A stretch of DNA of 64,000 nucleotides from Pseudomonas syringae (GCF_021606685.1 NZ_WKCB01000011.1:44641-108640); one strand, 5' to 3'; counted from the stretch's first letter, positions 1 through 10,560 are shown. Translations and numbers: made by a program. The notes: generated from the letters alone by a model not told the origin.

Positions 1-13
1 ACAGTTGGACCCA

Positions 14-35
14 GCAGTGTCAGTGAGGACACTGC
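14..35. other. Perfect hairpin downstream of betT
   Basis: Arms GCAGTGTC and GACACTGC surround a 6-base loop, 13 bases beyond the betT stop codon. There is no T-tract on either side, so it is at best a weak or Rho-assisted transcript end. Nothing else is visible in bases 1-48. Confidence 0.35.
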
Positions 36-48
36 CAAGCTTCAATCA

Positions 49-2040
49 TCAGCTATAGACACGGCCAAGGAGCTGCCGATGGCTTTCAAACTGATCGAGC
101 ACGTCCCGGGTGATCTGTTCCTGGGTGAAGCCCATCAGGTCGTACTCCTGAGGCCCGTTGTGCAGGTACACCTCGGCACGGTAATAGCGGGTGCGTTCCT
201 CTTCGGGCAAATCATTGGGTGCAGACGAGTAAGCATCCAGGCTCACTTCGTAGACAAACGGGTTGCCCTCTTCCATCTCGATCCGCACACCAATGCAGCG
301 CTTGGATTTGCCGAGCAAGGTCTGCACTTCCAGCCCCTGATCACGCAACGCGCTCGCCGCTTCTTCCAACGCCGGCGTTACGTGCTTGTCCATAAAACGC
401 TGCACAGTGCCCTGGCTCGGTTGCAGGTCCAGCGCGGTCAGGCGCTCGCTGAAGCCACGACGACCACGCTCGGCCAGTTGCGCCTGCTCCTGTTCGATCG
501 CCACGTCCTGGCGCATCGCTTTGTGCAAACCGAACATGAAGAAAATCAGCACCACCGAGAACGGCAACCCGGCCAGCACCACCATGGTTTGCATCGCTTC
601 GAAGTTACCGGCAAACAGCAGGCCGATGGTCACCAGAGTGATCACCGCCGACCAGAAGATCCGCAGCCAGTGCGGCGCATCTTCATCCACGTTGCCGCCC
701 TTGCAGGACAGGTTGGCCATCATCACCGCGCCGGAATCCGCCGGGGTCAGGAACAGCACGAAGCCGACAAAGATCGATACACCGATGACGATTTTCGACG
801 CCGGGTAATGCTCAAGCAATTGGTAGATTGCCATCGACGGCTGCTCCAACGCCGTCTTGCCCAACTCCACCGCCCCATGGTTCAACACCAGGTCCAGGGC
901 CGAGTTGCCGAAGATCGACAGCCACGCCAGGGTAAAGCCCAGCGGGATCAGCAGCACGCCAGCCACCAGCTCACGCACCGTGCGACCACGGGAAATACGT
1001 GCGATGAACATGCCCACGAATGGCGCCCAAGAAATCCACCAGGCCCAGTAGAACAGGGTCCACAGGCCCATCCAGCGCTCGGTCTTGTCGGCGTCGCCTT
1101 CGTACACATAGAGGTCGAAGGTTTTCAGGATGATGCCGTTGAGGTAGTCACCGGTGTTCTGCACCAGGCCGTTGAGCAGGTGCAAGGTCGGGCCAAACAG
1201 CAGCACAAAGATCAGCAAACCGCTGAACAGCACGATGTTGAGGTTGGACAGGCGGCGAATGCCGTTCTCCACGCCCGACACGGCGGCGATGGTCGCCACG
1301 GTGCTCATCACAATGATCACGATCAGCAGGTTGGTGTTGCTGTGCTGCATGCCGAACAGGTTTTCCAGCCCGGACGACACCTGCATCGAACCAATCCCCA
1401 GGTTGGTCACCAGGCCGAGCAGGGTCACGAACATGCCGAAGCCGTCCACCGCATGGCCGGCCGCGCCCTTCACCCAACGCTCGCCCACCAGCGGGTACAG
1501 CGCCGAACGCAAGGCAAGCGGCTGGTTATGCCGATACGCGAAGTACGCCACGGCCAGGCCGACCAGCGCATAAATCGCCCAGCCGTGCAGGCCCCAGTGC
1601 AGGAAGGTCAGTTGCAGCGCCTGGCGCGCCGCACCATTGCTGGCGGCTGCGCCTTCGGGCGGGTTGAAGTAGTGGTCCAGCGGCTCCGAGGCGCCGAAGT
1701 ACAGCAGCGAAATGCCGATGCCCGACGAGAACAGCATGCCGGCCCAGGCGCCGTAGCTGAAGTCCGGGGTGTCGTCCTTGCTGCCCAGTTTCAACTTGCC
1801 GTAGGACGAGAACGCCAGGCCTACCACGAACACCAGGTAGGCGGCGATGACCACCATGTAGTACCAGCCGAAGCTTTTCGACAGCCACGCCTGGGCTATG
1901 CCGAGCATGCGCCCGGCCTCCTGCGGGGCGATGATCAGAATGGCGGTCAACAACAGAATCAGTGCGGTGGAGGTGTAGAACACCCAACCGTTGACCCGAA
2001 CCTTTTCCGGCGGGGTCTTTATAAGAGAGGCAGAACTCAT
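49..2040 (-). CDS. betT: Choline/glycine betaine/carnitine transporter, BCCT family (BetT-type)
   Basis: A secondary transporter of about 663 residues that imports choline using an ion gradient. The protein has about twelve hydrophobic segments and the BCCT signature rich in Trp (FYWAWWISWAPFVG) in the middle of the chain. A hydrophilic C-terminal tail of roughly 150 residues matches the long osmosensing tail of BetT rather than the short tail of simpler BCCT carriers. The frame is open further upstream, but the ATG at 2040 (MSSASLIKTPP) is preferred because the upstream residues do not look like a transporter N-terminus. It is divergent from betI-betB-betA, so substrate import and oxidation sit together. 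Choline preference is inferred from family and context; betaine or carnitine transport cannot be excluded from sequence alone. Confidence 0.93.
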   Translation of the reverse strand: MSSASLIKTPPEKVRVNGWVFYTSTALILLLTAILIIAPQEAGRMLGIAQAWLSKSFGWYYMVVIAAYLVFVVGLAFSSYGKLKLGSKDDTPDFSYGAWAGMLFSSGIGISLLYFGASEPLDHYFNPPEGAAASNGAARQALQLTFLHWGLHGWAIYALVGLAVAYFAYRHNQPLALRSALYPLVGERWVKGAAGHAVDGFGMFVTLLGLVTNLGIGSMQVSSGLENLFGMQHSNTNLLIVIIVMSTVATIAAVSGVENGIRRLSNLNIVLFSGLLIFVLLFGPTLHLLNGLVQNTGDYLNGIILKTFDLYVYEGDADKTERWMGLWTLFYWAWWISWAPFVGMFIARISRGRTVRELVAGVLLIPLGFTLAWLSIFGNSALDLVLNHGAVELGKTALEQPSMAIYQLLEHYPASKIVIGVSIFVGFVLFLTPADSGAVMMANLSCKGGNVDEDAPHWLRIFWSAVITLVTIGLLFAGNFEAMQTMVVLAGLPFSVVLIFFMFGLHKAMRQDVAIEQEQAQLAERGRRGFSERLTALDLQPSQGTVQRFMDKHVTPALEEAASALRDQGLEVQTLLGKSKRCIGVRIEMEEGNPFVYEVSLDAYSSAPNDLPEEERTRYYRAEVYLHNGPQEYDLMGFTQEQITRDVLDQFESHRQLLGRVYS

Positions 2041-2284
2041 GGCGCAGTTGCTCCAGGCAGTGCGAGAGAGAAACACAAGGCAACGGTTATCCCGGGACAT
2101 CGATTTTTCGGCAGTCGACGGACGGGTGTTATAAAGACACCCCGAAAATTCTTGAACCCCGCCAAAGCGGTGCGCAGGCCTTGATACGGCCTGTTTCAAG
2201 GGTTTTTGCAGGTGTCAGATGTCGCGGCCTGCACGTAGGAAATACCTGTAGGCAGCGACCATTTGTCGCAGATCTTATTCTTTG

Positions 2285-2317
2285 TTGATTGAACGTTCAA
2301 TCAAAACAAAATAGACT
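2285..2317 (+). promoter_or_regulatory. BetI operator overlapping the betIBA promoter
   Basis: A perfect 20-base palindrome (TTGATTGAAC followed by GTTCAATCAA) lies at 2285-2304. TTGAAC at 2289-2294 and TAGACT at 2312-2317 are 17 bases apart and form a plausible sigma-70 promoter, so the dyad covers the -35 box. The dyad resembles BetI sites known upstream of bet genes (an ATTGAAC/GTTCAAT core). It lies 70 bases before the betI ATG. The remaining betT-betI spacer (2041-2284) shows nothing else clear. Confidence 0.8.
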
Positions 2318-2374
2318 GGCCATCAAGCCGACGGACGTTTATCGCCCATCGGCAGGCCTAAGGAGAGGTGCAAC

Positions 2375-2968
2375 ATGCCCAAGGTCGGTATGCAACCCAT
2401 ACGCCGCCAGCAGTTGATCGAAGCCACGCTGACGGCGATCGATCAGGTCGGAATGGGAGATGCCAGCATTGCGCTGATCGCCCGTTTGGCCGGCGTCTCG
2501 AACGGCATCATCAGTCACTACTTTCAGGACAAGAACGGCCTGATCGCAGCGACCATGCGGTACTTGATGAATGTGCTGATCGAGAACGTCCACGAACGCA
2601 GGCTGGCCCTTACGGACGACAGCCCACGGGCACACCTTCAGGTGATTATCGAGGGCAACTTCGACGCCAGCCAGGTCAACGGACCGGCTATGAAAACCTG
2701 GTTGGCCTTCTGGGCCACCAGCATGCATCACCCGTCATTGCACCGGTTGCAGCGGATCAACGATCAACGTCTGTATTCCAACCTGTGCTGCCAGTTCCGC
2801 CGAGTGCTACCGCTGCCGCACGCACGCAAAGCAGCCCGAGGCCTGGCGGCCCTGATCGACGGTTTATGGTTGCGCGGCGCCCTGTCGGGAGATGCTTTCG
2901 ACACGAAGCAGGCGCAACGGATCGCTTACGAATACATGGATTTCCAATTGGCCAAGCAGGTGAGTTAG
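2375..2968 (+). CDS. betI: TetR-family repressor of choline genes BetI
   Basis: A 197-residue TetR-type repressor that senses choline and represses the bet genes. The N-terminal helix-turn-helix covers about residues 25-55 ([19 protein letters not shown]), typical of BetI, followed by an all-helical ligand-binding domain. Length equals the usual 195-200 residues. AGGAGAGG sits 8 bases before the ATG. It is first in a betI-betB-betA operon and is preceded by a palindromic operator that probably mediates autorepression. Identification rests on the HTH sequence, length and operon position together. Confidence 0.96.
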   Translation: MPKVGMQPIRRQQLIEATLTAIDQVGMGDASIALIARLAGVSNGIISHYFQDKNGLIAATMRYLMNVLIENVHERRLALTDDSPRAHLQVIIEGNFDASQVNGPAMKTWLAFWATSMHHPSLHRLQRINDQRLYSNLCCQFRRVLPLPHARKAARGLAALIDGLWLRGALSGDAFDTKQAQRIAYEYMDFQLAKQVS

Positions 2969-3078
2969 AGCCCATATAAATGCTCAACCCCTGAACGTCT
3001 GCCGCTCAGTGTTGCCACACCCTTATGGCCCACTTTTCGGCGGGTAACGCCAACCACTTATGCACTTGCGAGGACTTT

Positions 3079-4551
3079 ATGGCCCGTTTCGACCTGCAAA
3101 AACTCTACATTGACGGCGGCTACAGCGACGCTGGCAGCGATGCCACCTTCGAAGCCATCAACCCGGCTAACGGTGAAGTTCTCGCCCAAGTGCAACGCGC
3201 TACCAAAGACGACGTTGAACGCGCCGTGGTCAGCGCCGAGAAAGGCCAGAAAATCTGGGCCGCGATGACCGCCATGGAGCGTTCGCGCATCCTGCGCCGT
3301 GCCGTCGACATCCTGCGCGAGCGCAACGATGAGCTGGCCGCCCTGGAAACCCTGGACACCGGTAAAGCCTTCTCCGAAACCAAGTACGTCGACATCGTCA
3401 CCGGCGCCGACGTGCTGGAGTACTACGCAGGCCTGGTGCCCGCCATCGAAGGCGAGCAGATCCCGCTGCGTGACACCTCGTTCGTCTACACCCGCCGCGA
3501 GCCGCTGGGCGTCGTGGCCGGTATCGGCGCGTGGAACTACCCGATCCAGATCGCCCTGTGGAAATCCGCACCGGCCCTGGCCGCCGGTAACGCAATGATC
3601 TTCAAGCCAAGCGAAGTCACCTCGCTGACCACCCTGCAACTGGCCGAGATCTACACCGAAGCCGGCGTTCCAGCTGGCGTGTTCAACGTGTTGACCGGCA
3701 GCGGCCGCGAAGTCGGCACTTGGCTGACCGAGCACCCACGCATCGAGAAAGTCTCGTTCACCGGCGGCACCGACACTGGCAAGAAAGTCATGGCCAGCGC
3801 TTCCAGCTCGTCGCTGAAGGAAGTGACCATGGAACTGGGCGGGAAGTCGCCGCTGATCGTGTTCGAAGACGCCGACCTGGATCGCGCCGCCGACATCGCG
3901 ATGATGGCCAACTTCTACAGCTCCGGTCAGGTTTGCACCAACGGCACTCGCGTATTCGTACCCAAGCACCTGCAGGCAGCGTTCGAAGCCAAGATCGTTG
4001 AGCGCGTTGCGCGCATCCGTATTGGCAGCCCGCAAGATGACAACACCAACTTCGGCCCGCTGGTCAGCTTTGCCCACATGGAAAGCGTGCTCGGCTACAT
4101 CGCCAAAGGTAAGGAAGAAGGCGCCCGCGTACTGTGCGGCGGCGACCGCCTGACCGACGGCGAATTCGCCAAAGGCGCTTTCGTGGCCCCGACCGTGTTC
4201 ACCGACTGCACCGACGAAATGACCATCGTTCGTGAAGAAATCTTCGGCCCGGTGATGAGCATCCTCACCTATGAAACCGAAGAAGAAGTGATCCGCCGCG
4301 CCAACGACACCGACTTCGGCCTGGCTGCTGGCCTGGTGACCAAAGACCTGAACCGCGCCCACCGCGTGATTCATCAGCTGGAAGCGGGTATCTGCTGGAT
4401 CAACGCCTGGGGCGAGTCCGACGCGAAGATGCCAGTGGGCGGTTACAAGCAGTCGGGCGTTGGCCGTGAGAACGGCATCAGCTCGCTGAATAACTTCACC
4501 CGCATCAAATCGGTACAGGTTGAGCTGGGCGACTACGCCTCGGTGTTCTAA
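3079..4551 (+). CDS. betB: Betaine aldehyde dehydrogenase BetB
   Basis: Oxidises betaine aldehyde to glycine betaine with NAD(P)+ in the cytoplasm, the second step of choline oxidation. The 490-residue protein has the aldehyde dehydrogenase signature MELGGKSP with the catalytic Glu, and the nucleophile in GQVCTNGTR, Cys286, at the position known for BetB enzymes. The ATG at 3079 is chosen over an in-frame upstream ATG at 3025 because it follows GAGGA at correct spacing and gives the standard length. The gene lies 110 bases after betI and 159 bases before betA, with a REP pair in the second gap. Confidence 0.97.
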   Translation: MARFDLQKLYIDGGYSDAGSDATFEAINPANGEVLAQVQRATKDDVERAVVSAEKGQKIWAAMTAMERSRILRRAVDILRERNDELAALETLDTGKAFSETKYVDIVTGADVLEYYAGLVPAIEGEQIPLRDTSFVYTRREPLGVVAGIGAWNYPIQIALWKSAPALAAGNAMIFKPSEVTSLTTLQLAEIYTEAGVPAGVFNVLTGSGREVGTWLTEHPRIEKVSFTGGTDTGKKVMASASSSSLKEVTMELGGKSPLIVFEDADLDRAADIAMMANFYSSGQVCTNGTRVFVPKHLQAAFEAKIVERVARIRIGSPQDDNTNFGPLVSFAHMESVLGYIAKGKEEGARVLCGGDRLTDGEFAKGAFVAPTVFTDCTDEMTIVREEIFGPVMSILTYETEEEVIRRANDTDFGLAAGLVTKDLNRAHRVIHQLEAGICWINAWGESDAKMPVGGYKQSGVGRENGISSLNNFTRIKSVQVELGDYASVF

Positions 4552-4580
4552 ATCCCGAGCTTTGTGTTGCCTTTGAGGCC

Positions 4581-4678
4581 GCCATCGGGGGCAAGCCCCC
4601 TCCCACACTGACTGTGTTTACACGTTCAGATGTGCAAATACAGTCACATGTGGGAGGGGGCTTGCCCCCGATGAGGCC
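4581..4678. repeat. REP pair (REPIN-like), GGGGGCAAGCCCCCTCCCACA class, between betB and betA
   Basis: Two inverted copies of a short REP, each about 25 bases, flank about 45 bases of spacer. The arms read ATCGGGGGCAAGCCCCC and GGGGGCTTGCCCCCGAT. In the transcript this would fold as a long stem-loop between betB and betA and could protect or attenuate the mRNA (inference). Confidence 0.9.
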
Positions 4679-4710
4679 CGACCTGACCACACTTCAAAGA
4701 GGGTGCATTT

Positions 4711-6414
4711 ATGTCCCAAGAATACGATTACATCATTGTGGGTGCCGGCTCCGCCGGTAACACCCTGGCGACCCGTCTGACCGAAGACGAAGGCGTCACC
4801 GTCCTGCTGCTCGAAGCCGGCGGCCCGGACTACCGTCTCGATTTCCGTACCCAGATGCCAGCCGCCCTGGCCTTCCCACTGCAAGGCCGCCGCTACAACT
4901 GGGCCTACGAAACCGACCCTGAGCCACACATGGACGGCCGCCGGATGGAATGCGGGCGCGGCAAGGGCTTGGGTGGTTCGTCGCTGATCAACGGCATGTG
5001 CTACATCCGTGGCAACGCCATGGACTACGACAACTGGTCGAAACTGCCGGGTCTGGAAAACTGGACCTACCTCGACTGCCTGCCGTATTTCCGCAAAGCC
5101 GAAACCCGCGACATCGGCCCGAACGACTGGCACGGCGGCGATGGCCCGGTCAGCGTGACCACGCCGAAAGCCGGCAACAACCCGCTGTTCCACGCCATGG
5201 TCGAAGCCGGCGTGCAGGCCGGTTACCCGCGTACCGAAGACTTGAACGGCTACCAGCAGGAAGGTTTCGGCCCGATGGACCGTACCGTGACGCCGAATGG
5301 CCGTCGCGCCAGCACCGCACGCGGTTACCTGGACACCGCTAAAAAACGTTCGACGCTGACCATCGTCACCCACGCACTGACTGACAAAGTGCTGTTCGAA
5401 GGCAAACGTGCCGTGGGCGTGCGTTACCTGATCGGCGCTGCCGAAGAGCGCGTTGAAGCCCGTGCGCGCAAAGAAGTGCTGGTGTGCAGCGGCGCAATCG
5501 CTTCGCCGCAACTGCTGCAACGCTCCGGTGTTGGCCCGGCCAAACTGCTGGAAAGCCTCGACATCCCGGTGGTCCACGACCTGCCTGGCGTCGGCGAAAA
5601 CCTGCAGGACCACCTTGAGCTGTACCTGCAATACGCCTGCACCCAACCGGTGTCGCTGTACCCGTCGCTGCTCTGGTACAACCAGCCGGCGATCGGCGCC
5701 GAGTGGCTGTTCAACGGCACCGGTATCGGCGCCAGCAACCAGTTCGAAGCCGGCGGTTTTATCCGTTCGCGCCCGGAATTCGAATGGCCGAACATCCAGT
5801 ACCACTTCCTGCCGGTGGCGATTAACTATAACGGCAGCAATGGTGTGAAAGAGCACGGTTTCCAGGCACACATGGGCTCCATGCGTTCGCCAAGCCGTGG
5901 CCGCGTGCAATTGAAGTCGAAGAACCCACGGGACTACCCGAGCATCCTCTTCAACTACATGGCCACCGAGCAGGACTGGCAGGAATTTCGCGATGGCATC
6001 CGCCTGACCCGTGAAATCATGCAGCAGCCGGCGCTGGATCAATACCGTGGCCGCGAAATCAGCCCGGGCATTGAAGTGCAAACCGATGAGCAGCTCGACA
6101 AGTTCATCCGCGAGCACGCCGAAACCGCGTTCCACCCGTCCTGCTCGTGCAAAATGGGCACCGACGAGATGGCCGTAGTGGATGGCGAAGGCCGCGTGCA
6201 TGGCATGCAGGGTCTGCGTGTGGTCGATGCGTCGATCATGCCGATCATCACCACCGGCAACCTGAACGCGCCAACGATCATGATCGCCGAGAAAATCGCC
6301 GACAAGATCCGTGGCCGCCAGCCGCTGCCGCGCAGCACCGCCGACTACTACGTGGCCGGCGATGCGCCAGTGCGTGGCAAGCCGATGCGTGAAGTGGGCC
6401 CGACCGCGCAGTAA
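4711..6414 (+). CDS. betA: Choline dehydrogenase BetA
   Basis: A membrane-associated flavoprotein that oxidises choline to betaine aldehyde. The 567-residue protein belongs to the GMC oxidoreductase family. The FAD-binding [13 protein letters not shown] lies at the N-terminus, the GMC signature [14 protein letters not shown] at about residue 80, and the catalytic His475 in [10 protein letters not shown] near the C-terminus, followed by the conserved [12 protein letters not shown] block. Length matches other BetA proteins (about 560). GAGGG sits upstream of the ATG. It is the last gene of the bet operon, followed by another REP pair. Confidence 0.97.
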   Translation: MSQEYDYIIVGAGSAGNTLATRLTEDEGVTVLLLEAGGPDYRLDFRTQMPAALAFPLQGRRYNWAYETDPEPHMDGRRMECGRGKGLGGSSLINGMCYIRGNAMDYDNWSKLPGLENWTYLDCLPYFRKAETRDIGPNDWHGGDGPVSVTTPKAGNNPLFHAMVEAGVQAGYPRTEDLNGYQQEGFGPMDRTVTPNGRRASTARGYLDTAKKRSTLTIVTHALTDKVLFEGKRAVGVRYLIGAAEERVEARARKEVLVCSGAIASPQLLQRSGVGPAKLLESLDIPVVHDLPGVGENLQDHLELYLQYACTQPVSLYPSLLWYNQPAIGAEWLFNGTGIGASNQFEAGGFIRSRPEFEWPNIQYHFLPVAINYNGSNGVKEHGFQAHMGSMRSPSRGRVQLKSKNPRDYPSILFNYMATEQDWQEFRDGIRLTREIMQQPALDQYRGREISPGIEVQTDEQLDKFIREHAETAFHPSCSCKMGTDEMAVVDGEGRVHGMQGLRVVDASIMPIITTGNLNAPTIMIAEKIADKIRGRQPLPRSTADYYVAGDAPVRGKPMREVGPTAQ

Positions 6415-6433
6415 CTGAAAGACCGAGGTGCCT

Positions 6434-6511
6434 TCATCGGGGGCAAGCCCCCTCCCACACTTTGATTTGTGAATACATTCAAAATGTGGGAGGGGGCTTG
6501 CCCCCGATGAG
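6434..6511. repeat. REP pair, GGGGGCAAGCCCCC class, downstream of betA
   Basis: Inverted REP arms ATCGGGGGCAAGCCCCC and GGGGGCTTGCCCCCGAT with a short spacer of about 25 bases. It is the same class as the betB-betA element. It lies between the end of the bet operon and the TldD-like gene and may help end transcription. Confidence 0.9.
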
Positions 6512-6621
6512 GCCCGACCAGACACTGCAAAACTTCCCCCCTACACTTTCCTTGATCAGCTCCCCAGCCCAGGCCTACTCTGTTTGCCTGCCCGCGCCGA
6601 GCCGCCCACAAGGAAGGCCCC

Positions 6622-8064
6622 ATGTTCGACCACCACGCCACACTCAAAAAGCATTTCAGTGCCCTGCGCACCACTGCCGAGTTCTTCTCGCTGCGCTACG
6701 TACGCGAATCCGGCCAACACCTCTCGGTGCGCAAGAACGTCGCCGAACCGCCATACCTGAGCCACGACGAAGGCGCCATGCTCACCGTGCGCCTCAATGG
6801 GGTGGAAGCCTACGCCGCAACCAACGACATTTCCCTGCCTGGCCTGCAAGCCGCCCTGGAGCGTGCCGAACAGCAAGCGCGCCTGATCAAGCCCCATGCC
6901 CTGCTCGACCTGCGCGACCAACACGTGTCCAGCGACGTCGCCGACTACCTGTCGCCCAACCTTGCTCAAGCCTTCCCGTCCCTGAGCGACTGCTACCAAC
7001 TGCTCGGCGCCGAGTCTGCTGCGGTGCCCAAGGACGAGCGTCTGGTGAACTGGGAAGTCAGCCTCGGCCTGACCCACGTCGAGCAGATCTACCTCAACAC
7101 GGCCGGCGCCGAACTGCGTCAGGCCCAGCGCTTTGTATTTCCCGGCGTCAGCGTCACCGCCTACGACGGCAACGACAGCCAGTCACGTACCCTCGGCGGC
7201 AGTAACTTCGGCCAGCAAGGCGGGTTTGATGTGATCGACCGGTTCGGCCTGGTCGGCGCCGCGCCGCGCATCGCCGATGAAGCCCTGCAACTGTTGCTGG
7301 CACCGAACACGCCCCACGGCCCGCGCGACCTGCTGTTGATGCCTGACCAGATGATCCTGCAGATCCACGAGTCCATCGGCCATCCACTGGAAATGGACCG
7401 TATCCTCGGGGATGAGCGCAATTACGCCGGCACCAGTTTTGTGAAGGCCCAAGACTTTGGCCATCTGCAATACGGCTCCGCGCTGCTCAACGTAACCTTC
7501 GACCCGGACATCCCCGAACAACTGGCAAGCTACAGCCATGACGACGATGGCACCGCCGCCAGCAAGCAGTTCCTGATCCGCGAAGGCCTGCTGCTCAAGC
7601 CGCTGGGCGGGGCGCTGTCGCAATTTCGCGCCGGCATGAGCGGCGTGGCCAATAGCCGCGCCAGCAGTTGGAACCGCGCGCCGATCGACCGCATGGCCAA
7701 CCTCAATATCGAGCCTGGCAACCAGAGCATGGCGCAGCTGATCGGCGGCATCGAGCACGGCATCCTGATGTCCACCAACCGTTCCTGGTCGATTGACGAC
7801 GCACGTAACAAATTCCAGTTCGGCTGCGAATGGGGCCAACTGATCGAAAACGGCGAACTCAAGGGTGTGGTGAAAAACCCCAACTACCGGGCGATCTCCG
7901 CGCAGTTCTGGCGCAACCTCAGCGCCGTGGGCGATGCCAGCACGTCCCGGGTCCTGGGTACGCCAAACTGCGGCAAAGGCGAACCCAACCAGGTTATCCG
8001 CGTCGGCCATGCATCGCCGGCCTGCGTGTTCAGCACTATTGATGTATTTGGGGGAGATGCCTGA
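6622..8064 (+). CDS. TldD-like metalloprotease subunit of a TldD/PmbA-family pair
   Basis: A 480-residue member of the TldD/PmbA family, whose characterised members form heterodimeric zinc proteases that act on unfolded or ribosomally made peptides. The zinc-binding HExxxH motif is present as HESIGHPLE at about residue 249, marking this as the catalytic TldD-type partner. A strong ribosome site (AAGGAAGG) precedes the ATG. The stop codon overlaps the next start as TGATG, so the two subunits are translationally coupled. Pseudomonas species usually carry canonical tldD and pmbA elsewhere, so this is probably a paralogous pair (inference; the rest of the genome is not visible). No small precursor-peptide gene was recognised nearby. 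Confidence 0.85.
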   Translation: MFDHHATLKKHFSALRTTAEFFSLRYVRESGQHLSVRKNVAEPPYLSHDEGAMLTVRLNGVEAYAATNDISLPGLQAALERAEQQARLIKPHALLDLRDQHVSSDVADYLSPNLAQAFPSLSDCYQLLGAESAAVPKDERLVNWEVSLGLTHVEQIYLNTAGAELRQAQRFVFPGVSVTAYDGNDSQSRTLGGSNFGQQGGFDVIDRFGLVGAAPRIADEALQLLLAPNTPHGPRDLLLMPDQMILQIHESIGHPLEMDRILGDERNYAGTSFVKAQDFGHLQYGSALLNVTFDPDIPEQLASYSHDDDGTAASKQFLIREGLLLKPLGGALSQFRAGMSGVANSRASSWNRAPIDRMANLNIEPGNQSMAQLIGGIEHGILMSTNRSWSIDDARNKFQFGCEWGQLIENGELKGVVKNPNYRAISAQFWRNLSAVGDASTSRVLGTPNCGKGEPNQVIRVGHASPACVFSTIDVFGGDA

Positions 8065-9380
8065 TGAACACCTTCAAGGCACTGGTGGATTGGCTCAAGC
8101 AAGCCATCACCGACAAGGAACAATTTCACCTCGGCTATGCCGCCGAAGCGTCCGAGTTCGTGCGTTTCAACCACGCCAAAGTGCGCCAGGCCGGGCAGGT
8201 GCAGCAGGCCAGCCTCACGCTGAAACTGATCAACGACGGTCGGCATGCAGACCTCGCCATCACCCTGGCCGGTGAGCCGGAGCTGGACCGCCAGCGCCTT
8301 GCCGATGGCCTGCAACAACTGCGTGAAACCCTGCCGTTGCTGCCCCACGACCCGTACTTGCTGCTCAACCACACGGCCTGGCAAAGCCACAATGAGCAGG
8401 CCCGCCCCCTGCCGGACCTGGCCCAGGTTCTGGAGGAGATCAGCCAGGCCGCGCAAGGCGTCGACCTGGTGGGCTTCTATGCCGCCGGCCCGATCAGCCG
8501 TGGGTTCGCCAGCTCGAACGGGGCGTTCGGCTGGCATCAGGCCAATAGCTTCAACTTTGATTTCAGCCTGTTCCACGCCAATGGCGAGGCCGTTAAAGCC
8601 AGCTACGCCGGCAATGAATGGAACAGTGCCGAATTCGCCCGACGCTTCCAATTGGCCCGCGAACAGCTGGAATTCCTCGGCCGCCCGCTGCACCCACTGG
8701 CACCCGGTGAGTACCGCGCCTACCTGGCACCGGCGGCGCTGGAAGAAATCATCAGCCTCATCACCTGGGGTGGTTTTTCCGCGCAGTCCATCGCCAGTAA
8801 AGGCAGCTCGTTGCAAAAGCTCTACGCCGGTGAGCAGCTGTTAAGCCCGCTGGTGTCCGTCGATGAACAGATCAGCGGCTCCCTCAGCCAGGCCTTCTCC
8901 AGCGAAGGTTACCCGCGTGGGGACGTCACGCTGATAAACGCCGGCAAGGCCGACGGCCAGTTGGTGAACTCGCGCAGCGCCGCCGAATACGGCTTGAGCA
9001 CCAACGGCGCCAGCAGCGACGAATCGCCCAGCGCCTTGCAGATGGCGGCGGGCAACCTGGGCCAGGCCGACATCCTCAAGCAGCTGGGGACCGGGCTGTA
9101 CATCAGCAACCTGTGGTACCTGAACTACTCCGACCTGCCCGCCGCACGCCTGACCGGCATGACGCGCTTCGCCACGTTCTGGGTTGAGGATGGCGTGATC
9201 AAGGCGCCGGTCAGCACCATGCGCTTCGATGACAGTGTTTACAGCTTGCTGGGCTCGCAGTTGGAAGCGCTGACTGCTGATCGGGAACTGCTGCTGTCGG
9301 CCAGCACGTATGGCCAGCGCAACACGGCGTCCAACCTCCTCCCTGGCGCGTTGGTAAAACGCCTGACACTGACCTTATAA
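8064..9380 (+). CDS. TldE/PmbA-like partner of the TldD-family protease
   Basis: A 438-residue TldD/PmbA-family protein lacking an HExxxH motif, as expected for the non-catalytic TldE (PmbA) partner. Family features include the central GFYAAGPISRGFASSNG region and the C-terminal NLWYLNYSD and GVIKAPVSTMRFDDS blocks. It starts one base inside the stop codon of the catalytic partner, so stoichiometric production is likely. The substrate is unknown. It could equally be annotated as metallopeptidase TldD-related protein. Confidence 0.82.
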   Translation: MNTFKALVDWLKQAITDKEQFHLGYAAEASEFVRFNHAKVRQAGQVQQASLTLKLINDGRHADLAITLAGEPELDRQRLADGLQQLRETLPLLPHDPYLLLNHTAWQSHNEQARPLPDLAQVLEEISQAAQGVDLVGFYAAGPISRGFASSNGAFGWHQANSFNFDFSLFHANGEAVKASYAGNEWNSAEFARRFQLAREQLEFLGRPLHPLAPGEYRAYLAPAALEEIISLITWGGFSAQSIASKGSSLQKLYAGEQLLSPLVSVDEQISGSLSQAFSSEGYPRGDVTLINAGKADGQLVNSRSAAEYGLSTNGASSDESPSALQMAAGNLGQADILKQLGTGLYISNLWYLNYSDLPAARLTGMTRFATFWVEDGVIKAPVSTMRFDDSVYSLLGSQLEALTADRELLLSASTYGQRNTASNLLPGALVKRLTLTL

Positions 9381-9394
9381 ACCCAGGAAATCCC

Positions 9395-9485
9395 ATGTGG
9401 GAGGGGGCTTGCTCCCGATTGCAGTGTGCCAGTCAGTACACCTGGCACTGATACACCGCAATCGGGAGCAAGCCCCCTCCCACAT
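9395..9485. repeat. REP pair, GGGGGCTTGCTCCCGAT class
   Basis: Arms GGGAGGGGGCTTGCTCCCGAT and its inverse enclose about 45 bases. It differs from the bet elements by CTCCC in place of CCCCC, so it belongs to a second sub-class seen again at 25120. The remaining bases to 9633 hold no gene; the leader of the RhlA-like gene begins there. Confidence 0.88.
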
Positions 9486-9633
9486 TGTCTTTCGGTGATT
9501 TCAGAGGCTTCATTTCGCCTATTCCTACCTCCAAATCCCATCACTTCGTTCTCCCTATGCGGCCTGTTGTCGCCTGTGAAAAACCTCGTTATAAAGGTTA
9601 GTGGCATACCGCCACCGCACAGGAAGTCTTGCG

Positions 9634-10524
9634 ATGAACCATGGAAGTTTCGTCATACAAAAGCTGTTCAAACACTACAACGTTCACGTCGAGCAACTGG
9701 GTAACGACCCGCAAAAGAAAACCGTGCTGATGGTCAATGGCGCGCTGTCCACCACGCGGTCCTTCGCGCGCACCAGCAAGTGCCTGGCCGAGCACTTCAA
9801 TGTGCTGCTGTTCGACCTGCCGTTCTCCGGCTATTCGCGCGAATACAACACCGACCTGGACCTGGTGACCAAGGACGACGAAGTGCAAATCCTGCGAGCC
9901 CTGGTGGAGCGCTTTCAGGTCAACCACCTTGTGTCGGCTTCCTGGGGCGGCATCTCGACGCTGCTGACCCTGGCGCACAACCCGCCGTCCATCGAAAGCT
10001 CGGTGGTGATGGCCCTGGCGCCCAACCTCAACCAGGCCATGCTCGACTATGTGGAGCGCGTACGCGTGCTGATCGAAGCCGATGACAAATCCGCCGTCGG
10101 CCACCTGCTCAACGAGACGGTCGGTAAATATCTGTCGCCGCGCCTCAAGCGCAACAACCATCGCCACCTGGCGAACATGGCCACCACCGAATACCGCCAG
10201 GCGCGGTTTCACATCCATCAGGTACTGGCATTGGGCGATGGCAATTACCTGCCGGCACTCACGCAGATTGAAACCCCGGTGCACTTCCTCAACGGCACGC
10301 TGGACGAATACACCCCCGCCGCCGAGGCCCGGCTGTTCAAGCAATACGTAGGTCGCAGCAGTTTTGCCGTGGCTGAACACACCGGCCACCTGCTTGACCT
10401 GGAGTCCCGCGAGGCAGCCCTGGCGGTGCACCGTGCGTTGCTGGACTTCCTGGTGGGCACGCACGCAACAGTGTCGGAATTAGACGAACAGCCTGTGGGA
10501 AAAGGAGCAATGGATGGCGCATAA
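9634..10524 (+). CDS. rhlA: RhlA-like 3-(3-hydroxyalkanoyloxy)alkanoate (HAA) synthase, alpha/beta hydrolase fold
   Basis: A 296-residue alpha/beta-hydrolase protein that resembles P. aeruginosa RhlA along its whole length. Shared blocks, compared from memory, include LVNGA-type and LFDLPF near the N-terminus, [15 protein letters not shown] with nucleophile Ser103, [19 protein letters not shown] and GHxLDLES near the C-terminus. RhlA joins two 3-hydroxyacyl chains to give HAA, the lipid part of rhamnolipids. The related transacylase PhaG shares the fold but matches these blocks less well. The ATG at 9634 follows AGGAAG; an upstream GTG at 9601 is less likely. No rhlB or rhlC rhamnosyltransferase lies nearby; an MFS transporter follows after 36 bases. 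Free HAA as product is an inference. Confidence 0.8.
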   Translation: MNHGSFVIQKLFKHYNVHVEQLGNDPQKKTVLMVNGALSTTRSFARTSKCLAEHFNVLLFDLPFSGYSREYNTDLDLVTKDDEVQILRALVERFQVNHLVSASWGGISTLLTLAHNPPSIESSVVMALAPNLNQAMLDYVERVRVLIEADDKSAVGHLLNETVGKYLSPRLKRNNHRHLANMATTEYRQARFHIHQVLALGDGNYLPALTQIETPVHFLNGTLDEYTPAAEARLFKQYVGRSSFAVAEHTGHLLDLESREAALAVHRALLDFLVGTHATVSELDEQPVGKGAMDGA

Positions 10525-10560
10525 TCGCCGACACATAGCCTGCTAACAAAAAGGTAATCC

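Noticed and set aside
79..2184. A 701-codon open frame opposite betT, and similar long frames opposite tkt (28238-30295), mdcA (60476-63217) and betB (3058-4608)
   Set aside because: High GC in third positions makes long antisense frames common. Their translations are rich in His, Gln and Arg with no known family, while the opposite strands encode well-conserved proteins.
9486..9633. A lux-type (las/rhl) box in front of the RhlA-like gene
   Set aside because: No CT-N12-AG palindrome of acceptable symmetry was seen; quorum-sensing control is not supported here.
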